A program made the translations under genes and the position numbers. 64,000 nt of DNA from Saprospiraceae bacterium. Lineage in GTDB: Bacteria; Bacteroidota; Bacteroidia; Chitinophagales; Saprospiraceae. Shown here one piece after another: positions 9,782 to 18,726 of this stretch (the stretch's first letter is position 1; the number at the start of each line of letters is the position of its first letter). The stretch is from contig JAHDHL010000001.1 in NCBI GenBank assembly GCA_020631355.1, forward strand, positions 483,616 to 547,615. Direction: 5' to 3'. Below the pieces are notes generated by a model. It was given only the letters and a program-made list of their open reading frames with translations, was not told the origin of the DNA and made no database searches.

Positions 9782-10442
9782 CGATAAGGAACTCATGAAT
9801 CATTAAACGGTTTTCGCCCTGATAATGATTATCTTCCAAACGAGCATTGGATAAGGAAATGATTTCCTCATCCTTATTGAGGAAAGTACCTATTGTCTTG
9901 GTCACTTTCGCATAACGTTCCAGGTCATGACTAGATGAAATATTCTTGGCATCCACACTTTCCAAAAACCTTCTGAAATCCTTGAATCTGTAAAGGGTAT
10001 GATTCTCAGGATACCTATTCGTGAGATACATCATTACTACCTTGTGGGTATGATAATGGTCATTCTCCTTGGCATGCGGGAATTTTTCCTTGTAGATTTT
10101 GAGTAATTCCTCACAATAGAACAAGAATCTATCCACACGACCATCCACTCCTTTTGATTCATTGAACAAGTCCCTGAATGCCAATCGGACATATTCAGGT
10201 TCAGCCTTGATGAATTTCAACATCATTTCCTTGGGAAAGAAATCACGTCCTTTCCACTGCCTTCTTGATGTCAGATTATTCAGACTCGCATTATACATGG
10301 CATGTAAATCATCAGCTTCCGTATTCCAATGTTCCTGGAAATACTTGATGGATTCCCATTTATACAATTCACGATGACAATTCTCAGACTCTAGGTAAGT
10401 CTTGTATTGTGATATTTTATCCTGGAGTTTCTTCAAGTTCAT
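9765..10442 (-). CDS. Uncharacterised protein resembling the N-terminal region of McrB-like AAA proteins
   Basis: 225 residues, charged, with no signal peptide or membrane segment. From memory, the start (KWESIKYFQEHWNTEADDLHAM) and the later segments PKEMMLKFI, RLAFRDLFNE and YLTNRYPENHTLYRF resemble an N-terminal domain found in Bacteroidota McrB-type restriction ATPases. No AAA ATPase domain follows, so this would be a stand-alone version. Its ATG overlaps the stop of the upstream DUF3089 gene by four bases, which implies translational coupling. The identification is tentative. Confidence 0.5.
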   Translation of the reverse strand: MNLKKLQDKISQYKTYLESENCHRELYKWESIKYFQEHWNTEADDLHAMYNASLNNLTSRRQWKGRDFFPKEMMLKFIKAEPEYVRLAFRDLFNESKGVDGRVDRFLFYCEELLKIYKEKFPHAKENDHYHTHKVVMMYLTNRYPENHTLYRFKDFRRFLESVDAKNISSSHDLERYAKVTKTIGTFLNKDEEIISLSNARLEDNHYQGENRLMIHEFLIVTNRA

Positions 10443-11584
10443 AACGCTTGGTTTTTCTTGTAAGCCAGATATCGTTCCTTGATGTTTTCCCTAAGATTCA
10501 TATAGAATAGGTTGTAATCATAATTATGGAGATTACCACCCGGAAGCACCATTCTTCTCAATAATGGGTTCTTGGGTTTACTGACATAAAGGAATCCATC
10601 CTTACGCAACTGCGTGGTCATATCCTCCATTTCGGGTGCTTTCAGTCCTATCGGGTTCAAACCGACCAATTCATCCGTTCCGAAATTCTTGAGATTGATT
10701 TTCTTAGGGTCTTCATGTACAAGGATGGCACAACCCAGATGCTGTTCAGCGTTTACTTTCTCATCCTTGGTATTCCAAGAAACAGGATTGACCCCAACAG
10801 GTTTCTTATGAGCTCTCCTAATCCACTTTTTCTTATCGGGATAATAAATTTCCACTTTATCCAATAAGTGAGGTGGCTTCCCTGAATCCAGAAAGGTATC
10901 ATAGGCAATGACACATCCCGTATCAATTGCAGAAGTAGCCATTCTAATATTCTTAAAACGACCTTTCTCGAATTTCTCTATCGGGAACTGGAAGCCGATA
11001 CAATATGCAGCCACCATCCTACTGAAGCATTCGTGGCCATCCACGAACTCCTCCAATAACCTGATGGAATGACAGGTTCCTTGACTATGGGAACCGATGA
11101 AGAACGGACGGCCATTGTTCTCATATTCCAAATAATACTTGAAAGCATCCAAAACATCCTCATAGGCCAACTCCAATGCCTTACGGCTATTGTCATTGCC
11201 TTTCAAAAAGGAATGAAAGGTTGCCTGCCTATATCTTGGTGCAAAGATTCGGCAACATCCGTTGAATACGGATGATTGCATGGGAATGATGGACAAGTCG
11301 ACCATTTCCGTAGCCTGATTGTGCTTGAAATCATAATTCCAATTATTCGGACGAAAGTAGGTCGTAGGATGCAAAAAAAACACGTCCGCCTCTAGTGGTA
11401 AATCATCTGCTCCGACTCCCTCAGGCTTAAAGTGGGACAAGTCCTCCTTATCAGGGTGGGCAGCCCAGTATTCCAGCTTGGAATAATCAGGTGGTGCAGG
11501 GGCCAATGCCCTGTCGAATTTATGTTGGGGCTGTATGCTTTTCACCCACTTTTTGAATGCAAGGAGTTCTTTTAAAAATCCCAT
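10439..11584 (-). CDS. DUF3089 alpha/beta-hydrolase-like protein
   Basis: Family hallmarks are ADVFFLHPTTYF, the FAPRYRQATF segment and a nucleophile elbow GSHSQGT (Ser in HSQG), all expected of DUF3089 serine hydrolases. I chose the ATG at 11584 (381 residues, beginning MGFLKELLAFKKW). The longer frame's TTG at 11632 coincides with the -33 element of a good promoter, so it should lie upstream of the transcript. The gene is coupled by a four-base overlap to the uncharacterised gene at 9765. The substrate is unknown. Confidence 0.75.
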   Translation of the reverse strand: MGFLKELLAFKKWVKSIQPQHKFDRALAPAPPDYSKLEYWAAHPDKEDLSHFKPEGVGADDLPLEADVFFLHPTTYFRPNNWNYDFKHNQATEMVDLSIIPMQSSVFNGCCRIFAPRYRQATFHSFLKGNDNSRKALELAYEDVLDAFKYYLEYENNGRPFFIGSHSQGTCHSIRLLEEFVDGHECFSRMVAAYCIGFQFPIEKFEKGRFKNIRMATSAIDTGCVIAYDTFLDSGKPPHLLDKVEIYYPDKKKWIRRAHKKPVGVNPVSWNTKDEKVNAEQHLGCAILVHEDPKKINLKNFGTDELVGLNPIGLKAPEMEDMTTQLRKDGFLYVSKPKNPLLRRMVLPGGNLHNYDYNLFYMNLRENIKERYLAYKKNQAL

Positions 11585-11601
11585 CCGGATGTTCTTTTCC
11601 G

Positions 11602-11632
11602 CAAAGGTAATGGTAGATGAAAGTTTATACAA
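11602..11632 (-). promoter_or_regulatory. Promoter of the DUF3089 gene (TTG-N20-TACCTTTG)
   Basis: On the minus strand TTG (11632-11630) is followed after 20 bases by TACCTTTG (11609-11602), an exact TAnnTTTG. The ATG at 11584 is 17 bases beyond the element, giving a leader of roughly ten bases. This is one of the two best promoters in the window because both elements and the spacing fit. Confidence 0.65.
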
Positions 11633-11765
11633 GGGAACCGTTCATTATTCTCTTTCCTAGGAAACTGCTTCATCCTAACAACTATCAAATTGGTATTTCC
11701 AACAAAACAAGAACAAGAAGTATCCAAATCCAACTATTTTTATGTCAAACATCTTAAAATAGAAC

Positions 11766-13883
11766 GTGGACTCCCTGGTTGTATCAAAAGTGATGAGTGG
11801 TATTCCCTCCCAGAATAGGGCTTATTCCCTCCAACAAGGAATGGAAATGGGGGATAGGTGTCAAGCCTTGATACTAGATGCAAGATTACATCATCATATA
11901 CCTGATGAAGTCTGGACGCTGACGAAACTCAAAGTGCTGAGTGCAGAGAATATTCCATGCCATACCCTACCTAACGACCTCCAAGTCTTGGAGCAATTGG
12001 AGGTATTGAATTTATTGGGTTGCGGTACTACTGCTATTCCGAAGACCATTAAGAACATCCCACTCAAGGCTCTTTTAATGAGTGGCGGACAATACAATTA
12101 TATCCCTCAGATTATTTACGAAATAAAATCAATGATTGCTTTGGTAATTAATGATTACCAATTAAAACAAATAAATCCGGGAATAGAACATTTAGACTCA
12201 CTAGAAGAATTATCCTTATCAGGAAATAATCTAGAAGAAATTCCTGATTTTTTATTTCAATTAAATCAAATTAAAATTCTCGATTTATCTAAAAATAAAT
12301 TAAGGAAAATACCAAAAAAAATAGGTTCAATAAAAAATATACGTCATTTGAATTTGAGCCAAAATTCAATATTAAAAATACCAGAAGAAATTATTCATTT
12401 AAATAGAATCAATTCAATTGATTTATCATTTAATGAAATAAAATTAATTCCAGATATTTTTAAAAATAATTATTTAATACAAAAAATAAATTTGAGTAAT
12501 AATTCAATTACCCAAGTAAACCCTAATTTATTCCAAGAATCATTATTCCATTTAAATCTCTCTAATAATAAAATTGAAAAAATCCCTGACTCCATACAAT
12601 CATCCTATAAAATCAAGAAATTAAACCTTAGCAAAAACCCATTACAAAGCATACATCAAAACATCACATACTTACAACAACTATATGATTTGGATTTACA
12701 TCAATGCCCCTTGCCCCAATTCCCGATAGGATTAGTAGGGCTGGATAAACTGGAGCAAATCAGGGGATGGGATGCCAGAACCAGAAAAACATTGCTGACA
12801 TTCATCAAACATGCCGTAAAGGAAAAATGGGATTTCAGCAAAAGGGAAATGTTTTGGCGAAGCTATGAGAGCGAATCCTTAGACAGACCACAATACATCC
12901 AATTATTGAACTCAGGGTTCAAACCTTTTATGGAAAAGGCAAAAAATGCACTCGTATCCATTCCTGAATCTCTCACGAATCCTAAGCTATATATAGCAGG
13001 GCGTACGAAAACCCAAAAATCGACCATTGTGGAAAAGCTGCTAAGTACAGGGATCGAAATTTCTAAAACACCTGATTTCAGTTGCAATACCATCCTATTG
13101 GGGAATGGGAGATATGCAAAAGACATCCCAGAAGATTGGAAAGGAATTTTTGTTTCAGAATCGTTCATCATCGAACATTATAACATCACCTCAAGCACCA
13201 TAAAAAAAGAACTCAGTGACTCTGCGATTGAGAATGTCAAACGTTTGCTTTTATCGAACGAAAGCAACAGGGAATTGGGGCTACAATTATTACAAGAGAA
13301 ACAGATAAGTGAAAGTTTACTCGCAACTATTTTTTTTATCATGGTTGTTTCGGAGCACAACCATCACAGACAACTCGCCAGACAAATCATAAAAAACAAT
13401 ACGAGAACCGATTTATTAATCTACACTAAAAAAGAAATTCACAAGGAATATTACATCTACGATTTATTACAAAAAATAAAAAGTATTAATAAAAAAGAAT
13501 TATCATATTTATTTTTTAACCACAATCATAAAGGATGGAAATTTATTCAAGAAAATTACGACCCTAATATATTATTAGAAATAAAAAATTCGAAATCCAT
13601 TAATTTATCTTATTCGAGGATAAAAGAAATTCCGCCATTAATTCAAAATTCACCTATAAAAAGAATTGACTTATCCAATAATCTTATTCATTCTATATCA
13701 AAAAAAGAAATAATATTACTTCAATCATTTATTGAAATCAACCTATCCGATAATCCAATACATGATTTTGATTTCGAATTATTATCCTCTCCGAATCTTA
13801 GACGCATTTATGTAAAGCATTGTGGTTTTGACTCAGAGGAAATTCGTAGAAAAAAGGCAAAATGGGTAACTGTATTCCTATAA
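11766..13883 (+). CDS. Leucine-rich-repeat protein with a BRCT-like middle region
   Basis: 705 residues from a GTG at 11766; an ATG at 11793 is an equally possible start. Residues about 30-330 are LRRs of the LxxLxLSxNxLxxIP type, and a second LRR block occupies about 600-690. Between them, a segment near residue 405 (LYIAGRTKTQKSTIVEKLL, then CNTILLGNGRYA) resembles a BRCT fold as seen in NAD-dependent ligases, though this is only a resemblance. No signal peptide is seen, so it is likely cytoplasmic. The DNA of the LRR blocks (about 12110-12620 and 13380-13800) is much richer in A+T than the rest of the gene. Its 3' end overlaps suhB by six bases. Confidence 0.75.
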   Translation: MDSLVVSKVMSGIPSQNRAYSLQQGMEMGDRCQALILDARLHHHIPDEVWTLTKLKVLSAENIPCHTLPNDLQVLEQLEVLNLLGCGTTAIPKTIKNIPLKALLMSGGQYNYIPQIIYEIKSMIALVINDYQLKQINPGIEHLDSLEELSLSGNNLEEIPDFLFQLNQIKILDLSKNKLRKIPKKIGSIKNIRHLNLSQNSILKIPEEIIHLNRINSIDLSFNEIKLIPDIFKNNYLIQKINLSNNSITQVNPNLFQESLFHLNLSNNKIEKIPDSIQSSYKIKKLNLSKNPLQSIHQNITYLQQLYDLDLHQCPLPQFPIGLVGLDKLEQIRGWDARTRKTLLTFIKHAVKEKWDFSKREMFWRSYESESLDRPQYIQLLNSGFKPFMEKAKNALVSIPESLTNPKLYIAGRTKTQKSTIVEKLLSTGIEISKTPDFSCNTILLGNGRYAKDIPEDWKGIFVSESFIIEHYNITSSTIKKELSDSAIENVKRLLLSNESNRELGLQLLQEKQISESLLATIFFIMVVSEHNHHRQLARQIIKNNTRTDLLIYTKKEIHKEYYIYDLLQKIKSINKKELSYLFFNHNHKGWKFIQENYDPNILLEIKNSKSINLSYSRIKEIPPLIQNSPIKRIDLSNNLIHSISKKEIILLQSFIEINLSDNPIHDFDFELLSSPNLRRIYVKHCGFDSEEIRRKKAKWVTVFL

Positions 13884-14675
13884 CAATCTTGCAGCTATGA
13901 TTGTACGCAATTGTTCGTGGATATGACGATTCGTTGCAACAATCTGTCCTCCGAAGATATAATCATCGCCCCCATTAAAATCCGTAACCACTCCTCCTGC
14001 TTCCTGAACAATCAAAACTCCGGCTGACACATCCCAAGCATTGAGCTTATGCTCATAGAATCCCTCAAACTTACCGCAGGCCACATAAGCCAAGTCAATG
14101 GCTGCCGAGCCCAATCGACGCAATCCCCTTGTTTTGAGTGTTATTTCGTGCAGGACATCCATGTATCCCCGAACCATCTCATTCGCACCATATGGAAACC
14201 CGGTTACAAACAAGGACTGAACAAAGTCCTCTTGTTGGCTGACTTGGATACTTTGGCCATTCATATAAGCACCTCCATCTTTCCATGCATAGAATAACTG
14301 GTCATGCATTATATCCAGAACCCATCCGCACTGCATCTCATCCCCTTTCATCAAACCAATACTTATAGAAAACAATGGAATCTGGTGCAGGAAATTCGTC
14401 GTACCATCCAAAGGATCAATAATCCATTTCCATTCGGTTGTCCCTTGCTCGACCGTCCCTTCTTCCGTAATGAAAGATGCCTTTGGAAGAACAGGCCCCA
14501 AGGCTTTAACCAAGCGTTCCTCCGCAGTCTTATCCACATAACTCACTAAATTATTCAAGGACTTATGTTCGATTTCCTCCAATCTGACCTTTCCAGCCGC
14601 ATCCTTTATGAATGCGCCTACCTCCCGAATAATCGGTTTTACCTCATTAATGACTACTTCCAAATTCTTTTCCAT
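13878..14675 (-). CDS. suhB: Inositol-1-monophosphatase family protein
   Basis: Mg-dependent phosphatase of the IMPase/SuhB family, 265 residues. Metal-binding motifs are EEGTVEQG, DPLDGTTNFLHQIP and the C-terminal NAWDVSAGVLIVQEAGG. These are the three classical motifs, so activity on inositol phosphate or a similar sugar phosphate is expected. The gene symbol follows the family. An alternative substrate such as 3'-phosphoadenosine phosphate cannot be excluded from motifs alone. Confidence 0.85.
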   Translation of the reverse strand: MEKNLEVVINEVKPIIREVGAFIKDAAGKVRLEEIEHKSLNNLVSYVDKTAEERLVKALGPVLPKASFITEEGTVEQGTTEWKWIIDPLDGTTNFLHQIPLFSISIGLMKGDEMQCGWVLDIMHDQLFYAWKDGGAYMNGQSIQVSQQEDFVQSLFVTGFPYGANEMVRGYMDVLHEITLKTRGLRRLGSAAIDLAYVACGKFEGFYEHKLNAWDVSAGVLIVQEAGGVVTDFNGGDDYIFGGQIVATNRHIHEQLRTIIAARLL

Positions 14676-14713
14676 GAACCAAAGGTAAGGTTTATGAATA
14701 TGGTATAAAAAGA

Positions 14714-14742
14714 AAGGGCTTCACCCTTAGGATGAAGCCCTT
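14714..14742 (-). terminator. Rho-independent terminator of the outer-membrane protein gene
   Basis: AAGGGCTTCA (14714-14723) pairs perfectly with TGAAGCCCTT (14733-14742), giving ten base pairs with a nine-base loop. On the minus strand it is followed by a T-rich tail (TTCTTTTTA). It lies 24 bases after the stop of the minus-strand gene ending at 14766. Confidence 0.85.
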
Positions 14743-14765
14743 CGATTATCATCGAATTCTTATTA

Positions 14766-15842
14766 TTAGAAGTTGAATTTCACTCCTACATTGATTCCGA
14801 TACTTGAATTATTATCTCTCCTTGCCAATTGGTCCTCAGGAAGATTCTCATTGAATTGTGAATTGAACATCGGATTATTGGACATACTGTTCAATTGATC
14901 CACATAGATAAAATGCTGCTCTGCCACAGGTACTTCGCTGATATTCTCATAAAGGCCAAGATTACCGAAATCCAATGTACCTATATCTACACCAGGAATC
15001 AGGTTGATGGCTTGTATCCCTGTATTGATTGTATTCTCTAGTTCTGACAAACTCATCGGAGACCCCTCGAGATCGTAAACACCATCATACCTCAATACTT
15101 TTGTCTCCTTGGACTTGATGGTCAAGGCAGTCATATTCAATTCCCCGAAAATGGAAATCTTATCACTTATTTGGTAATCAACACCCACAGTAGCATCAAA
15201 CCCCACAGAGAATTGACCGAATGATTCTGCTTCCGCATCAACTGTTCCTACTAGAGAAACACCCTCTGTTGTAAACCCGGGAATCGGAAAACCTGCGATG
15301 GATGTTGGGATGGAAGTCGTCGTCAAACTACCATCAACAGTTGTCTTTGTCTTACCCATTACCGGAACTACCATTCCGACCTTAGCATAGGGTACCACTT
15401 TACCATTACCACCTCTGATAACTACGGCAGGTATCAATCTCAACTGTGTGGATTGGTGTGTATATCTCTCAAAAATATATGCATCTAATAGAGTGAATTC
15501 GGATCCTCCTCCCTCGAGTCCTAATGGTAGGTTTTCCGCTTGTACCTCAGAGAATTTCTTTGCTCCCATGGTGTAGTTCACGCCTAGTTCCAAACCGACA
15601 TAATCATTGAACATATAGCCCAAACCAGCACCGAAATTCAAACCTGGTGCAGTGGAACCATAGATATTGGACATTTGCTCCCTATCCTGATCCACACCCT
15701 GTACAGTATGTACTGCCTCAAAAGCATAACCGACATTCGCCCTTACGAATAGTCCGCCTTTCTTCCCTTCATCCTGTGCTTGGATGGACAGAATGGAAAC
15801 ACAGAAAAATAGTATGGTTAAAATGAATTGTTGTTTGTTCAT
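14766..15842 (-). CDS. Outer-membrane beta-barrel protein
   Basis: 358 residues with a signal peptide ending near SIQAQ, then alternating strands typical of an OmpA/PorT-like barrel, for example GAGLGYMFNDYVGLELGVNYT. It ends in phenylalanine (GVKFNF), the usual outer-membrane insertion signal. A large loop region contains repeated Gly, Thr and Pro. The specific function is unknown. A second barrel gene lies 87 bases upstream on the same strand, and a strong terminator follows this one. Confidence 0.75.
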   Translation of the reverse strand: MNKQQFILTILFFCVSILSIQAQDEGKKGGLFVRANVGYAFEAVHTVQGVDQDREQMSNIYGSTAPGLNFGAGLGYMFNDYVGLELGVNYTMGAKKFSEVQAENLPLGLEGGGSEFTLLDAYIFERYTHQSTQLRLIPAVVIRGGNGKVVPYAKVGMVVPVMGKTKTTVDGSLTTTSIPTSIAGFPIPGFTTEGVSLVGTVDAEAESFGQFSVGFDATVGVDYQISDKISIFGELNMTALTIKSKETKVLRYDGVYDLEGSPMSLSELENTINTGIQAINLIPGVDIGTLDFGNLGLYENISEVPVAEQHFIYVDQLNSMSNNPMFNSQFNENLPEDQLARRDNNSSIGINVGVKFNF

Positions 15843-15929
15843 AACACTTGTTTAGTATGATTTTAAAAATGTTGGACGATACAAAGTTAGTGTTGGACTT
15901 TGTTTCTACCATCCTATTTTGGTTAAATA

Positions 15930-16802
15930 TTAGAAATTAAAGCCAAGTGACACCTGAAATGATAGGTTTCTGTCCTTATCTGCTCTATTCTCGGATGGAT
16001 TTTGTTGTGAAAAATCTGCTCTGTCATTCGTAGAATCCAACAAACCATAATTGGCCCTGAATCCAATACTGATGCCTTTTGTAGCGAATAAGGTCACATC
16101 GGCATTAAGTCCCATATCGAATGTCTTGAATAGATTTCCATTATCCATATCCTGAAAATAGTAGGCTCCTAGTGAAGTAGGGTATTCTAATATGGTTCCT
16201 CCTCCATTGATGGGCAACGTAGCTGTTTCATCGGATTTCACCTCACCGGGTTCATCCCGATTATAATTATAATCCAAGGATGTCGAGATACTTTGTTCTT
16301 CGTTTCCTAAATCAGTCCAAGTCAGTTTGGCTCCGCCGCTTCCTGTGGATGCTACTAAAAACCCAAACTCCATTCCTGCTGAAACCTTGATTCGCTTCAC
16401 CGGATAATAATATAGCATGACAGGAAAACTAATATAGGATTGACTGATTGAAATTCCATCTTTCCTTGTTCCGTCAATCGTAACAGGGGATCCCAAACTC
16501 GTGCTCAAAGCCAAACTACCCGGTCCCTCATAACGATATTTTCCGCCTTTAATAGAAAATTGGAACTCAGGAGAGACTCCGAATTTATCGGCGATGATGT
16601 CATAATTAAATACGATTCCGGCGTGGAACCCTGTCGAATAACCGCCACTTTCCAGTTCCATTCCTTGTGCATCGGCCTCACGGTCACCTATGATAGTGGA
16701 GAAATTGAGACCTGCCTTGATTCCATAGGAAAAATTATCCTGCCCCATCATTAGCGTAGTGGTCAACAAGGATACGATAAGTACTAATAATCTTGATTTC
16801 AT
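15930..16802 (-). CDS. PorT-like outer-membrane beta-barrel protein
   Basis: 290 residues with a signal peptide (ending near TLMMGQ) and the start of a barrel, YGIKAGLNFSTI, that is typical of the Bacteroidota PorT/outer-membrane beta-barrel family. The C-terminus is FQVSLGFNF, again ending in Phe. It is probably in the same transcript as the barrel gene downstream. Its role is unknown; members range from secretion accessory proteins to porins. Confidence 0.75.
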   Translation of the reverse strand: MKSRLLVLIVSLLTTTLMMGQDNFSYGIKAGLNFSTIIGDREADAQGMELESGGYSTGFHAGIVFNYDIIADKFGVSPEFQFSIKGGKYRYEGPGSLALSTSLGSPVTIDGTRKDGISISQSYISFPVMLYYYPVKRIKVSAGMEFGFLVASTGSGGAKLTWTDLGNEEQSISTSLDYNYNRDEPGEVKSDETATLPINGGGTILEYPTSLGAYYFQDMDNGNLFKTFDMGLNADVTLFATKGISIGFRANYGLLDSTNDRADFSQQNPSENRADKDRNLSFQVSLGFNF

Positions 16803-16837
16803 GGTAATATTTTAAGTATTCTATCTTCAAACGATTC

Positions 16838-16855
16838 CCAAGCAGAATTGCTTGG
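16838..16855 (-). terminator. Weak terminator-like hairpin after the GNAT gene
   Basis: CCAAGCA (16838-16844) and TGCTTGG (16849-16855) form a perfect seven-base-pair stem with a four-base loop, just after the stop of the minus-strand acetyltransferase gene. It lacks a good T-tract, so termination is uncertain. Confidence 0.35.
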
Positions 16856-16863
16856 TCAACTAT

Positions 16864-17415
16864 TCATTTTAACCCGAATTCATCTCTTAGAATGGAATAT
16901 AAATGCAAATCATGATAGGCCTCTCGGATTCTCAGACCTTTCCTCATCACTCCCTCAAAATACAAGCCTAGCCTTTCCGGAATGGCCAAACTTGGTTGAT
17001 TCTCGGCAGCTACCCTGATAATGATTCGATTCAATCCCATTTGCTCAAAACCATACCGTATCATCCGTTTACAGGATTTTGTCATAATACCATTCCCCAT
17101 GACCTCCTTTGAAAGCCAGTAACCTATTTCGCCCTCATTATTCACTCTGTCAATCCTTACAAAAGAAATAGCACCACATAATCGGTTCTGATAAAAAATC
17201 CAAGTATTCAACTGCTGCCCCCCCATATTGAGCTGATGGGCTGATTTCATATAATCCCTTGTATTTTCCTCCTTTTTAGTCACATCCACCCAGGGCAACC
17301 ATTCCCTCAAATAACTCCGTTGCTGATTGACAATGGAAAAAATGGCGGATACATATTCTTCATCACATCCTCTGAGTTCTATTTCATCATCAACCTTGAG
17401 TATCTTGCTTTTCAT
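16864..17415 (-). CDS. GNAT-family N-acetyltransferase (RimJ/RimL type)
   Basis: 183 residues, cytosolic. It has the RimL-like layout: LREWLPWVDVTKKEENT near the start, GEIGYWLSKEVMGNGIMTKSC around the acetyl-CoA-binding motif A, and NRIIIRVAAENQPSLAIPERLG with EGVMRKGLRI at the end. It likely acetylates a ribosomal-protein or other N-terminus, though the target cannot be read from sequence. A hairpin separates it from the barrel gene downstream. Confidence 0.85.
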   Translation of the reverse strand: MKSKILKVDDEIELRGCDEEYVSAIFSIVNQQRSYLREWLPWVDVTKKEENTRDYMKSAHQLNMGGQQLNTWIFYQNRLCGAISFVRIDRVNNEGEIGYWLSKEVMGNGIMTKSCKRMIRYGFEQMGLNRIIIRVAAENQPSLAIPERLGLYFEGVMRKGLRIREAYHDLHLYSILRDEFGLK

Positions 17416-17539
17416 TATGGGTCGGTATTTTTAGTTATTAGAATAAAAGTAAATGAATGTTTTCATACAATTAGCATGAAACTAGGAACAACATCGGATT
17501 AGCTTCCATCAACAACAACAAAAAAGTAAGCTAAAACAT

Positions 17540-17547
17540 TACTTTTG
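17540..17547 (+). promoter_or_regulatory. Candidate -7 element (TACTTTTG) of mvaD
   Basis: Exact TAnnTTTG match 25 bases before the mvaD ATG. No TTG at the expected -33 position. Confidence 0.45.
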
Positions 17548-17572
17548 TACAAGAAAATCCAACAATTCGGTT

Positions 17573-18661
17573 ATGATTGATTACAAGAATCCTAAACTCA
17601 TTCTAGACTCCTCAAACGTAAAGGAGGGAAAGATTTCCTGGCAGAGCCCATCCAATATTGCATTGGTCAAATATTGGGGAAAACATGGTATCCAACTCCC
17701 AAGGAATCCCTCTATCAGCCTTACGCTCGATGAGGCTCATACCAAAACCTTTATGAGTTATAGTCCAAAGAAAAACCTGGATGTGGATATCGATCTGGAT
17801 TTTTACTTTGAGGGTCAACCCAATCAGGCTTTTGCTAATAAGATTGTAAAATTCCTTTCTGGATTGTCGGAAATATTCCCCTTTGTAAAGCAACTGAAAT
17901 TCAAGATTGAGTCAGAGAATTCCTTTCCACATTCATCCGGTATCGCTTCGTCTGCATCAAGTATGAGTGCACTGGCACTATGCCTATGCACATTGGAGTC
18001 CGATTTATTCGGAACACTAAAGGATGATAAGGAATTCAGAAGAAAAGCATCATACATTTCCAGATTGGGTTCTGGTTCTGCTTGCCGCTCCGTTTATGCG
18101 CATGCAGGATTATGGGGAACAAGCGGTTCCATAAAGGATTCTTCGGATTTGTATGCCATTCCCTACCAAGATGAGATTCATAAAATTTTCAAAACATTCC
18201 ATGATGACATCCTCATTGTTTCACAAGGAGAAAAAGCAGTCTCAAGTAGGGCAGGGCATGCCTTAATGGATGGGAATGATTATGCCGCTCCCAGATACAA
18301 ACAGGCCAATCAGAGATTGCACAGATTATTGGCCGCCATGAAATCAGGGGACTTGGAAACATTCGGCAATATTACAGAGAATGAAGCCCTGACACTCCAC
18401 GCGCTTATGATGACCAGTAACCCTGCCTATATTTTGATGAAACCCAATTCCTTAGAGATGATTAATCGAATTAGGAATTTCAGAGCGGATACCGGACATC
18501 CCATCTATTTCACCTTGGATGCAGGACCCAATATCCACTTATTATATCCTGATAACATTTACTTCGATGTCAAGGATTTCATTCAGACTGAATTGGTTCC
18601 TTTATGTGAAAATGGTATGATGATACCAGACAAGGTAGGTTTGGGTCCATTACAATTATGA
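17573..18661 (+). CDS. mvaD: Diphosphomevalonate decarboxylase
   Basis: GHMP-kinase-fold enzyme that converts mevalonate diphosphate to isopentenyl diphosphate in the mevalonate pathway. Diagnostic segments are SPSNIALVKYWGKHG near residue 25, NPSISLTLD, and the phosphate loop HSSGIASSASSMSALAL. The later RLGSGSACRSV and the catalytic-Asp region ILIVSQGEKAVSSRAGHALM also fit. Length (362) fits bacterial homologues. Its presence implies that this organism makes isoprenoids from mevalonate. kptA follows after about 65 bases on the same strand. Confidence 0.92.
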   Translation: MIDYKNPKLILDSSNVKEGKISWQSPSNIALVKYWGKHGIQLPRNPSISLTLDEAHTKTFMSYSPKKNLDVDIDLDFYFEGQPNQAFANKIVKFLSGLSEIFPFVKQLKFKIESENSFPHSSGIASSASSMSALALCLCTLESDLFGTLKDDKEFRRKASYISRLGSGSACRSVYAHAGLWGTSGSIKDSSDLYAIPYQDEIHKIFKTFHDDILIVSQGEKAVSSRAGHALMDGNDYAAPRYKQANQRLHRLLAAMKSGDLETFGNITENEALTLHALMMTSNPAYILMKPNSLEMINRIRNFRADTGHPIYFTLDAGPNIHLLYPDNIYFDVKDFIQTELVPLCENGMMIPDKVGLGPLQL

Positions 18662-18726
18662 TGCGTTTCTAAGGAACCTTGGAACTATTCCCTGTAATAG
18701 ATAGTTTAAAAGCAAAACGAACTATC

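Noticed and set aside
14530-14538. Exact DnaA box TTATCCACA
   Set aside because: Isolated, inside the suhB coding sequence, with no cluster, AT-rich region or composition change around it.
18679-18726. Longer N-terminus of kptA from a TTG at 18679
   Set aside because: The added 16 residues are not part of the family, and the ATG at 18727 gives the expected length and conserved start.
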